A stretch of DNA of 64,000 bases. Source: Marinobacter changyiensis (GTDB taxonomy: Bacteria > Pseudomonadota > Gammaproteobacteria > Pseudomonadales > Oleiphilaceae). The position numbers and the translations under genes are program-made. The first letter of the stretch is position 1. Each line of letters starts with the position of its first letter. A model generated the notes under the pieces. It saw only the letters and a list, made by a program, of their open reading frames with translations. It did no database searches and had not been told where the DNA came from. This document shows positions 17,944 to 25,320 of the stretch, one piece after another. The stretch covers positions 186,001 to 250,000 of the forward strand of contig NZ_VZZZ01000005.1 of NCBI RefSeq assembly GCF_009193265.1, given 5' to 3'.

Positions 17944-18014
17944 GGGGATCAGGTCAGGCTATGTATGCCTGTCCATGATCGATATGATGATTGACCCTGT
18001 CCATAATTATTATG

Positions 18015-18515
18015 TTACGGGGCTGCTGGGGCTACACATCCATTCGGAACATACTCAGGATCAACGGTTGTAGTACATGCCCAACTGCCGTTGGCAGAAC
18101 GAGTCCAAATCAGCTCGTCACCTTGCAGAATTGCAGCAGCGTTGTTACCAAACGTGGCCGTGATAGCAGACGTCGCTATCAAATTAGCCTCCACTGTCGG
18201 TACGTCAGTTCCTGCAGGAAGAACCGCACCAGGCGCTGTGTTACCGGCACCCTGCTGCAAATTTGAACCTGTCGCACCTGGATCACACTCACCGGCAGCA
18301 GCACCAACAACTAATCTACCATTCAGAATACAATCTTCAACGGAAGTTTTAAGCGAACCAGTCTCGCCCATAACCCGATTAACCTGCGACCGAGCGATGT
18401 AATCCTGGTACTGAGGAATGGCTATCGCAGCCAAAATACCAATGATCGCCACAACGATCATCAATTCGATCAGCGTGAAACCCTTCTGGGCGTGATTGAT
18501 TTGCATGTTTTTCAT
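18015..18515 (-). CDS. pilA: Major type IV pilin PilA
   Basis: A 166-residue type IVa pilin. The ATG at 18515 is preferred because AGAGGTC lies six bases upstream. The leader [12 protein letters not shown] precedes [20 protein letters not shown] with Glu5, then [16 protein letters not shown]. The globular head carries Cys residues including [16 protein letters not shown] near the C-terminus, the usual D-region disulfide. It is processed by PilD and polymerised by PilB/PilC, all encoded divergently just downstream on the plus strand. A sigma-54-like promoter lies about 95 bases upstream. Confidence 0.93.
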   Translation of the reverse strand: MKNMQINHAQKGFTLIELMIVVAIIGILAAIAIPQYQDYIARSQVNRVMGETGSLKTSVEDCILNGRLVVGAAAGECDPGATGSNLQQGAGNTAPGAVLPAGTDVPTVEANLIATSAITATFGNNAAAILQGDELIWTRSANGSWACTTTVDPEYVPNGCVAPAAP

Positions 18516-18607
18516 GTGTGACCTCTGTGTTTGTGTCGTCTTTATATTTCCCGGCCCGGGAATCGGCAGAGCGTTCGCCCCGAACCGTTTGAGCCTAAAC
18601 ACTTATA

Positions 18608-18623
18608 AGCATCACTCATGCCA
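18608..18623 (-). promoter_or_regulatory. Sigma-54-like promoter of pilA
   Basis: The minus strand reads TGGCATGAGTGATGCT. This has the invariant GG and GC separated by exactly ten bases and differs from the TGGCACG-N4-TTGCW consensus at two positions. Transcription would start near 18596, about 80 bases before the pilA ATG. PilA genes are commonly sigma-54/PilR-dependent, and rpoN lies elsewhere in this window. Confidence 0.6.
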
Positions 18624-18784
18624 ACCAACAAAATTTAAATTATATCGTTTAATAACAATAGATAAATCCTAAAACATAGTCTCGAAGACCGCCCTTACCA
18701 ATAGAGGCGTGACGCTCCCCGTCGCCGACTGACACTTTTGGTCATCTCCCCGCTAACATTCAGCGACAACCCGTAACCAAAAAC

Positions 18785-18812
18785 CCGAGCCTGGCCTGAG
18801 GTTCGGCTTTTA
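18785..18812. terminator. Possible bidirectional terminator between pilA and pilB
   Basis: CCGAGCCT and AGGTTCGG pair over eight positions with one wobble. The stem is followed by CTTTT on the plus strand and GTTTTT on the minus strand. It lies 80 bases before pilB, so on the plus strand it could act as a leader attenuator. Confidence 0.45.
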
Positions 18813-18892
18813 AATCCGCAGAGAGCCATCTAAACTCTGGGCAATCTTCTGAAACACCGTTTCAACCACTTACGGACCGATCTTCAACGTCT

Positions 18893-20605
18893 ATGGCAAC
18901 CAATAAAAGCAATGTAACCCTGACCGGCCTGGCGCGGCGGTTTGTAGAGGACGGCTTGCTGGATGAAGCAACCGCCAAAGATGCCTTCCTCCAGGCCTCC
19001 AGCAACAAGATCCCGTTAATTACCTATCTGGTTCAGAACAAACTGGCCGACAGCAAAGGGCTGGCGTTTTCCGCGGCTATGGAATTCGGTGTTTCAGTGC
19101 TGGACCTCAGCGCATTCATGCCGGAGATGCTGCCGGAGAAGGTGGTAGACGAAAAGCTGATCCGCAAGCACAACGCCCTGCCCCTCTATAAGAGAGGCAA
19201 CCGGCTTTTTATAGCGGTATCTGACCCGACCAACATCCAGGCACTGGATGAGATCAAGTTCAATACCGGCCTTAGCACAGATGCTGTGCTGGTGGACGAT
19301 GCTCGGCTCCGGGAGGCCATCGACAAATTCCTGGAATCCCAGGACACCTCGATGGGGGACTTGGACGATGCCGATCTTGAAGGGGTTGAGACCGAAGGGG
19401 GCGATAAAGACGACGACGGCGCCGTTGTTAGCTCGGAAGTCGATGACGCGCCCATTGTAAAGTATGTGAACAAGATGCTGCTGGATGCCATTCGCGGCGG
19501 AGCCTCGGATGTTCATTTTGAGCCCTATGAAAAAGTTTACCGGGTGCGTTACCGGACTGACGGCATTCTAAAGGAAATGTCACGCCCTTCTATCAAGCTC
19601 GCCCCCAAGATCGCGGCCCGAGTGAAGATCATGGCACAACTGGACATTTCAGAACGGCGGGTCCCCCAGGACGGCCGGATCAAGATGAAATTGTCCAAAA
19701 CCAAGGCGATCGATTTTCGAGTAAACACTTTACCGACGTTGTGGGGCGAGAAAATCGTGCTGCGGATCCTTGATCCAAGCCAGGCGCAAATGGGCATCGA
19801 TGCATTGGGGTACGAGGAACACCAGAAAGAACTGTATATGGATGCCCTGGCTCAACCCCAGGGTATGATTCTGGTGACCGGGCCAACGGGGTCCGGCAAG
19901 ACGGTGTCGCTCTACACCGGCCTGAACATACTCAACACCCCCGAGCGGAACATTTCAACGGCGGAAGACCCTGCAGAAATCAACCTTGAAGGTGTTAACC
20001 AGGTCAACGTGAATAACCGAGTCGGGCTTGGGTTTGCCGAAGCTCTCAGGGCGTTTCTTCGACAGGATCCCGACATCATCATGGTGGGTGAGATCCGGGA
20101 CCTGGAAACCGCCAATATCGCCATCAAGGCTGCACAAACCGGTCACCTGGTGTTGTCTACCCTGCACACCAACAGTGCCGCCGAAACCCTGACCCGTATG
20201 ATGAACATGGGCGTGCCGGCGTTTAACATTGCCACCTCCGTCAGCCTGATTATTGCCCAGCGGCTGGGCCGTCGGTTGTGCAATGGCTGCAAGGAGCCTC
20301 TGGATGTTCCAAAGCACATCCTTACTGAGGAAGGCTTCACAGACGCACAAATTGAAACAGGGTTCACGTTGTACCGCCCCAAGGGCTGTGATAAATGCAA
20401 TATGGGATATAAAGGTCGCGTCGGTATTTACGAGGTGGTCAAGGTTACGGAAGCGCTGGCGAACATGATTATGGAAGAAGCCAGCTCCATCAAGATTGCA
20501 AAACAGGCCCAGGCGGAAGGCTTCAGGAATCTGCGACAGTCTGCGCTTGAAAAAGTCATGCAGGGTGTCACCAGTCTCGAGGAGGCCAACCGGGTAACCG
20601 GCTGA
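18893..20605 (+). CDS. pilB: Type IV pilus extension ATPase PilB
   Basis: A 570-residue hexameric secretion ATPase powering pilus extension. An N-terminal GspE-like domain leads to the core with DVHFEPYEKVYRVRYRTDG. The core has Walker A (GPTGSGKTVSLYT, near residue 330), the Asp and Walker B boxes (DIIMVGEIRDLETA), and a His box (GHLVLSTLHTN). The tetracysteine zinc site is CNGC...CDKCNMGYKGR. Size and motifs are complete. pilC follows after 14 bases, then pilD, giving the usual pilBCD order divergent from pilA. Confidence 0.97.
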   Translation: MATNKSNVTLTGLARRFVEDGLLDEATAKDAFLQASSNKIPLITYLVQNKLADSKGLAFSAAMEFGVSVLDLSAFMPEMLPEKVVDEKLIRKHNALPLYKRGNRLFIAVSDPTNIQALDEIKFNTGLSTDAVLVDDARLREAIDKFLESQDTSMGDLDDADLEGVETEGGDKDDDGAVVSSEVDDAPIVKYVNKMLLDAIRGGASDVHFEPYEKVYRVRYRTDGILKEMSRPSIKLAPKIAARVKIMAQLDISERRVPQDGRIKMKLSKTKAIDFRVNTLPTLWGEKIVLRILDPSQAQMGIDALGYEEHQKELYMDALAQPQGMILVTGPTGSGKTVSLYTGLNILNTPERNISTAEDPAEINLEGVNQVNVNNRVGLGFAEALRAFLRQDPDIIMVGEIRDLETANIAIKAAQTGHLVLSTLHTNSAAETLTRMMNMGVPAFNIATSVSLIIAQRLGRRLCNGCKEPLDVPKHILTEEGFTDAQIETGFTLYRPKGCDKCNMGYKGRVGIYEVVKVTEALANMIMEEASSIKIAKQAQAEGFRNLRQSALEKVMQGVTSLEEANRVTG

Positions 20606-20619
20606 TGTAAGGATTAACC

Positions 20620-21840
20620 ATGGCAGCAAAAACAGAAAAGCTTTCGGCATTTGTCTGGGAAGGGAAAGACCGCAAAGGCAACAAAACCAAGGGTGAGGTG
20701 TCAGGCACCAATCTGGCCCTGGTGAAAGCCCAGCTTCGCAAACAGGGCATCATTCCCGGCAAGGTCAGGAAAAAGCCCAAGCCGCTTTTTGGCGGCAGCA
20801 AGAAAATTACCCCCTTCGATATCGCGATGTTCACGCGGCAGTTGGCGACAATGATGAAGGCGGGTGTGCCGCTGGTTCAGAGTTTCGATATTGTTTCAGA
20901 CGGCCTCGAAAACAAAGGCCTGCAGGAACTTGTCACCGCCATTCGTAACGATGTTGCGGCAGGTACCAGTTTTGCCGGTGCGCTGCGCCGGCACCCGAAG
21001 CATTTTGACGATCTCTACTGCAACCTGGTGGACTCGGGTGAGAAAGCCGGTGCTCTGGAGCACATGCTGGATCGTATTGCCCACTACCTTGAGAAAACTG
21101 AACTTCTGAAGAAAAAAGTCAAGAAGGCAATGACCTACCCGATTGCGGTCGTAGTCGTCGCACTGATTGTAACGGCTATTTTGCTGGTAAAAGTGGTGCC
21201 ACAATTCGAGAGTCTTTTCCAGGGCTTCGGTGCAGAGCTGCCGGTCTTCACGCAAATGGTTGTCCGACTGTCTGAATGGATGCAGGCCTGGTGGTTTGTG
21301 GTGTTACTTGGAATAGTTGGTACAATTTTTTTGTTCAAAGAGGCCAACCGCCGCTCACGGAAATTCTCGGATGCCATGGACAAACTCACCCTCAAGCTAC
21401 CGGTGATGGGTGAGATTATTGACAAGTCCGCCGTGGCCAAATTCGGACGCGTGCTATCGACTACCTTCGCAGCCGGTGTGCCATTGGTGGATGCCCTGGA
21501 TTCGGTCGCAGGCGCCACTGGTAACGCGGTTTATCGCGACGCCATTCACAAGATCAAAGACGAAGTCTCCAGCGGCACCCAGCTTCAGGTAGCCATGAAG
21601 CAGGTTGGCGTCTTCCCGGTCATGGCGGTGCAATTAACGGCCATCGGCGAAGAATCCGGCAACCTGGATGAAATGCTGTCAAAAGTCGCGGACCATTATG
21701 AGAATGTTGTGGATGACATGGTGGACAACCTGACCGCCCTGATGGAGCCGATGATCATGTCGGTACTGGGCGTGCTGGTGGGTGGTTTGATCATCGCCAT
21801 GTACCTGCCGATCTTCCAGATGGGCGCTGTTGTTGGCTAA
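20620..21840 (+). CDS. pilC: Type IV pilus inner-membrane platform protein PilC
   Basis: A 406-residue GspF-family protein with two repeated domains. The first is around ITPFDIAMFTRQLATMMKAG, the second around SAVAKFGRVLSTTFAAGVPL, each followed by GxxL-rich helices. Membrane segments include AVVVVALIVTAILLVKVVP, VVLLGIVGTIFLF and the C-terminal VLGVLVGGLIIAMYLPIFQM. It anchors the pilus base and couples PilB to pilin insertion. Confidence 0.96.
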   Translation: MAAKTEKLSAFVWEGKDRKGNKTKGEVSGTNLALVKAQLRKQGIIPGKVRKKPKPLFGGSKKITPFDIAMFTRQLATMMKAGVPLVQSFDIVSDGLENKGLQELVTAIRNDVAAGTSFAGALRRHPKHFDDLYCNLVDSGEKAGALEHMLDRIAHYLEKTELLKKKVKKAMTYPIAVVVVALIVTAILLVKVVPQFESLFQGFGAELPVFTQMVVRLSEWMQAWWFVVLLGIVGTIFLFKEANRRSRKFSDAMDKLTLKLPVMGEIIDKSAVAKFGRVLSTTFAAGVPLVDALDSVAGATGNAVYRDAIHKIKDEVSSGTQLQVAMKQVGVFPVMAVQLTAIGEESGNLDEMLSKVADHYENVVDDMVDNLTALMEPMIMSVLGVLVGGLIIAMYLPIFQMGAVVG

Positions 21841-21856
21841 CACTGGCTTTTCAAAA

Positions 21857-21878
21857 AAGGCGGAGCCCACCCCGCCTT
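21857..21878 (+). terminator. Weak hairpin between pilC and pilD
   Basis: AAGGCGG and CCGCCTT form a 7-bp stem followed by GTTCC. There is no real T run, so it is more likely an attenuating or stabilising hairpin than a terminator. Confidence 0.3.
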
Positions 21879-21906
21879 GTTCCACCCCCTATCTCCGGCT
21901 CGCTCC

Positions 21907-22782
21907 ATGGCAAACCTAGACTTCCTGATCAACACACCGTGGTTTCTCTATACGGTGGTCGCGATTTTTTCCCTCTGTGTAGGCAGCTTTCTGAACGTGG
22001 TCATCCTGCGCCTGCCCAAAATGATGCAGCAGGACTGGCGTTGTCAGTGTGAGGAATACCTGGAGGTTCCGGACACTGAGCGCAAGCCGGATGACAAGGT
22101 CACGCTCTCCAAACCGGACTCCACCTGCCCATCCTGCGGCCATGAAATCAGGGCCTGGGAGAATATCCCGGTAATCAGCTACCTGTTTCTGCGGGGCAAG
22201 TGCGCTTCCTGCCAGAGCCCGATTTCAGCCCGTTATCCGGTTATTGAAGCGGTCACGGCGCTGTTCTCGGTATTCACGATCTACCTGATGGGGCCGACAC
22301 TGGCCGGGGCCTTTTCATTGCTGCTGGTCTGGGCGCTGGTGGCTCTGACGATGATTGATTTCGATACCCAGCTGTTGCCGGACAGCATTACCCTGCCCCT
22401 GTTATGGCTCGGGCTGATTCTCAACTCTTTTGGGATTCTTACGGACTTCGAAAGTGCGTTCTGGGGTGCGGTGACGGGTTATCTGTCGCTGTGGTCGGTG
22501 TACTGGCTGTTCAAACTGGTGACCGGCAAGGACGGCATGGGCCACGGGGATTTCAAGCTGTTGGCGGCCCTTGGCGCCTGGCTGGGCTGGCAGATTTTGC
22601 CGGCGGTGATTCTGTTATCGTCAGTGGTTGGGGCCGTGGTGGGGATCAGTCTGATTGTGTTCAAACGCCAGGGCCGGGAAGTTCCTATACCTTTTGGCCC
22701 TTACCTGGCCGCCGCCGGTTTGCTTTGTCTGTGGTTCGGGGCGGAGATTCAAGGGGCCTGGTATGCGTATTTGGGGGTTTAA
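21907..22782 (+). CDS. pilD: Prepilin peptidase / N-methyltransferase PilD
   Basis: A 291-residue inner-membrane aspartyl protease that cleaves prepilin leaders and methylates the new N-terminus. The ATG at 21907 gives MANLDFLINTPWFLYTVV and then GSFLNVVILRLP, the usual beginning. The cytoplasmic zinc loop has CPSC and CASC pairs. Catalytic aspartates are expected in ALTMIDFDTQLLPDSI and GKDGMGHGDFKLLAALGAWLG (the GxGD-type motif). It should process both pilins encoded upstream. Confidence 0.96.
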   Translation: MANLDFLINTPWFLYTVVAIFSLCVGSFLNVVILRLPKMMQQDWRCQCEEYLEVPDTERKPDDKVTLSKPDSTCPSCGHEIRAWENIPVISYLFLRGKCASCQSPISARYPVIEAVTALFSVFTIYLMGPTLAGAFSLLLVWALVALTMIDFDTQLLPDSITLPLLWLGLILNSFGILTDFESAFWGAVTGYLSLWSVYWLFKLVTGKDGMGHGDFKLLAALGAWLGWQILPAVILLSSVVGAVVGISLIVFKRQGREVPIPFGPYLAAAGLLCLWFGAEIQGAWYAYLGV

Positions 22783-23406
22783 ATGAGCGACCCGGCAATT
22801 ATCGGTCTGACCGGAGGCATCGGCAGTGGCAAGTCCACCGTGGCGGGTCTGTTCAAGAGCCTCGGTGTTCATGCGGTGGATGCAGACGATGTGGCCCGGG
22901 ACGTGGTGGAGCCTGGCACCGATGCGCTGGCGCGTATTGCCGGGCACTTTGGTGAGCAGTTACTCTCCAGCGACGGCACCCTGAATCGCGCCGCTCTTCG
23001 AACCCTTGTGTTCAAGGACCCGGCCGAACGAGAATGGCTGGAAGCCCTGCTACACCCGGTGATCCGGCTGGAGCTGGCGCGCCAGTTGAAGCCCCACGAA
23101 TACACCCTGCCTTACGTCTTGCTGGTGTCGCCGTTGTTGCTGGAAACCGATCAGCATACGATGGTGGAGCGGGTTGTGGTGGTGGATGTGCCGGAAGCGG
23201 TGCAACTGGCGCGTGCGATGGCCCGGGATAACAACCCCCGGGATCAGGTTGAGCGTATCATCGCGGCCCAGATGCCCCGGGAAACTCGCCTTGAGAGAGC
23301 GGACGATGTGATTGATAATAGCCTCCCCCTGGATCAGGTGCGTCAGCAGGTTGAAGCGCTGCACCGCCGGTTTTTATCACGCCATTCCTCACTCGACCGG
23401 ACCTGA
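22783..23406 (+). CDS. coaE: Dephospho-CoA kinase
   Basis: A 207-residue P-loop kinase for the last step of coenzyme A synthesis. The Walker A GLTGGIGSGKSTVAGLF is at the N-terminus, followed by VDADDVARDVVEPG and VSPLLLETDQH, all typical of CoaE. It starts directly after the pilD stop, the conserved pilD-coaE arrangement of gammaproteobacteria. Confidence 0.96.
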   Translation: MSDPAIIGLTGGIGSGKSTVAGLFKSLGVHAVDADDVARDVVEPGTDALARIAGHFGEQLLSSDGTLNRAALRTLVFKDPAEREWLEALLHPVIRLELARQLKPHEYTLPYVLLVSPLLLETDQHTMVERVVVVDVPEAVQLARAMARDNNPRDQVERIIAAQMPRETRLERADDVIDNSLPLDQVRQQVEALHRRFLSRHSSLDRT

Positions 23407-23407
23407 A

Positions 23408-24469
23408 GTGCGCCCACTCTTCTCAGTTTACATCCCGGCATTGTTGCTGCTGCTGCCCGCTCTGAGCTGTGCTGAGTCGCTCATTCTCATGCCCGATGCT
23501 CACACCGATCTGACGGTCGAATCCCTGCCACCGGCTTTTTATGACTTTCATCCGGATGAGTACTGGGCTGAACCCGAGGACTCCTATTGGACGGAATTCT
23601 CAAGCTGGGTGCTGAGCCAGCACGACCCGCAATCCGAGCGGGTGCAGTGGCTGGGGGAATGGGCTGACCGAACCTTGTCGGGCAACCCTCGGGCTGCGCC
23701 GAATAATGAGAGTTATCTGCGTATCGGCTTCGCTGCGGAGTCCGAATATAGTGAACTTGCCCAGTTCAAACCGGAGGCACGCTTCAGGCTCGACGTTCCT
23801 ACGGTTGAAGAAAAGCTTCGTCTGGTGATTGAAAGCGAGAGCGACGAGCTCATCCCCCTCAGTGAACGCCGCCGTGATCGCCAACTGACGGAAGATCAAC
23901 GCTCGGACACCGAGGCCACCGGCGCCTTCCGGTATCTCTCCGAGCTTGGCGACTCGATTAACCTGTCCAACGATGTCGGGGCCCGCCTGCGCTTTCCGCC
24001 GGATGCGTTCTGGCGGGCCCGTGCCAAAGGCAGCTGGCAACTCGACCAGCACTGGCGTGCCACGGTTGACCAGCGGTTTTACTATTTCCACGTGGACGGC
24101 TGGGGCGAACGCAGCTGGCTGGGTTTTGACCGGCTGATGTTCGATGGATGGCGTTTTCTCAGCGCCTCCGAGGCCGCGTGGGTGCACAGGGACCGCAATT
24201 TCGAGCTGGCCCAGGTGTTCAGTTTCTACAAAAAGCTGAATAACCGGGCGGAACTGAATCCGCGGCTGGGCATTCTGGGTGAGAGCAACCCGAGCTGGCG
24301 CACCACCAACGTGTTTGCGGACCTGACGTACCGCTACCGATTGTATGAAGACTGGCTGTATGCCGAAATCATCCCGACCATTGAATTTCCCCGGGAGCAC
24401 AGTTTCAAGGATCGCGCTTCCGTGGTCTTCCGGCTGGAGCTCTATTTCTCTGGCAACCTGGATCTATGA
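23408..24469 (+). CDS. Predicted outer-membrane beta-barrel protein, function unknown
   Basis: A 353-residue exported protein. The GTG at 23408, right after the coaE stop, gives a clean signal peptide (VYIPALLLLLPALSCAES). The mature part starts with an acidic, aromatic-rich region (FYDFHPDEYWAEPEDSYW). It ends in alternating strands such as WRATVDQRFYYFHVDGWGER and ASVVFRLELYFSGNLDL, suggesting a small outer-membrane barrel. No enzyme motif is seen. It overlaps trmO by four bases, so it is translationally coupled to neighbours with unrelated functions. Confidence 0.75.
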   Translation: MRPLFSVYIPALLLLLPALSCAESLILMPDAHTDLTVESLPPAFYDFHPDEYWAEPEDSYWTEFSSWVLSQHDPQSERVQWLGEWADRTLSGNPRAAPNNESYLRIGFAAESEYSELAQFKPEARFRLDVPTVEEKLRLVIESESDELIPLSERRRDRQLTEDQRSDTEATGAFRYLSELGDSINLSNDVGARLRFPPDAFWRARAKGSWQLDQHWRATVDQRFYYFHVDGWGERSWLGFDRLMFDGWRFLSASEAAWVHRDRNFELAQVFSFYKKLNNRAELNPRLGILGESNPSWRTTNVFADLTYRYRLYEDWLYAEIIPTIEFPREHSFKDRASVVFRLELYFSGNLDL

Positions 24470-25215
24470 GCCGTCATCCCTCAATGAGCCGACATATCGC
24501 AAAGTCGTCCGCCGAGGCACTGACCCTCACACCGATCGCGATTACCCGCTCGTGCTTTCAGGACAAGTTTGGCGTACCCCGGCAACCCGGGCTGACCCGT
24601 CATGCCTGGGCCGATCTGATCATTCAGTCGCCGTTTGATCGCGAAGATGCGTTCCGGGGGCTGGAATCCTGCAGTCACCTCTGGCTGACGTTTCAGTTCC
24701 ATCAAGCGATCCGGGCAGAATGGCGACCGGTGGTGAGGCCGCCACGACTTGGTGGCAATCGCAAGGTCGGGGTATTTGCCAGCCGGTCGCCGTTCCGGCC
24801 CAACAGCCTGGGGCTGTCGGTGGTGTGCAATGAGGGGCTGAGCCGGCGGGACGGTCAACTGATATTGCGCATACGGGAACACGATCTGATCGACGGCACC
24901 CCGATTCTTGATATCAAGCCCTACCTGCCATTTGCCGATGCGCTGCCCGACGCCCGGATAGGCTGGGCAGAATCGCCCCCCCATGAGCGCATGCCGGTCA
25001 GTTTTAGCGCCGAGGCGGAACAGCAACTCGCGGCTCTTGATGCCAGTGACTACCCGGATTTTCGGGCGCTGATCGAGGATGTGGTGAGTTACGACCCCCG
25101 GCCCTCCTTCCGGCGCGGTCGAGAAGAAGAGCGTATTTACGGCGCGCACCTGTATGATTGCAATGTGCGTTTCCGGTTCACTGCCGGGCACGTGGAAGTA
25201 TTGACTATCGGATAA
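24466..25215 (+). CDS. trmO: tRNA (adenine(37)-N6)-methyltransferase TrmO
   Basis: A 249-residue protein of the TsaA/YaeB (UPF0066) family that methylates N6-threonylcarbamoyladenosine at position 37 of tRNAs. Conserved features are TPIAITRSCFQDKFGVPRQP near the N-terminus, GLESCSHLWLTFQFH, and the signature GVFASRSPFRPNSLGLSVV. The C-terminal extension with DPRPSFRRGREEERIYG is also family-typical. The ATG overlaps the previous stop. Confidence 0.93.
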   Translation: MSRHPSMSRHIAKSSAEALTLTPIAITRSCFQDKFGVPRQPGLTRHAWADLIIQSPFDREDAFRGLESCSHLWLTFQFHQAIRAEWRPVVRPPRLGGNRKVGVFASRSPFRPNSLGLSVVCNEGLSRRDGQLILRIREHDLIDGTPILDIKPYLPFADALPDARIGWAESPPHERMPVSFSAEAEQQLAALDASDYPDFRALIEDVVSYDPRPSFRRGREEERIYGAHLYDCNVRFRFTAGHVEVLTIG

Positions 25216-25320
25216 GACCTTCCGCGATGAAAGTCGGTGGGCCAGTCTGTTAAACTGGCGATCCTACTATCGACTGAACTACCGAAAGCCGGAATTGCCA
25301 ACACACAGGGAAGACGTGCT

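Larger units (their letters stand above)
17431..18002 (+). repeat. Cluster of seven direct TGCCTGTCC(ATGATCA) repeats
   Basis: Exact TGCCTGTCC cores lie at 17442, 17522, 17707, 17753, 17822, 17852 and 17966, with a decayed copy at 17995. All are on the plus strand and most continue as ATGATCA. Several are preceded by a longer shared segment like CTTTGGGGATCAGGTCAGRCTATGT, giving a unit of about 45-50 bases. Spacing is irregular (80, 185, 46, 69, 30, 114 bases) and the intervening DNA is unique. No gene was recognised in this 645-base stretch. Confidence 0.85.

Noticed and set aside
17431..18002. CRISPR array
   Set aside because: Repeat spacing is irregular (30 to 185 bases), repeats are short and diverged, and no cas gene is present.
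14951..18002. Integron attC sites
   Set aside because: The repeats lack the paired inverse-core and core boxes with a foldable palindrome, and no integron integrase is in the window.
17404..18073. Small plus-strand frames in the repeat cluster
   Set aside because: Their translations come largely from the repeat sequence itself and the 8-bp array; no start signals or domains.
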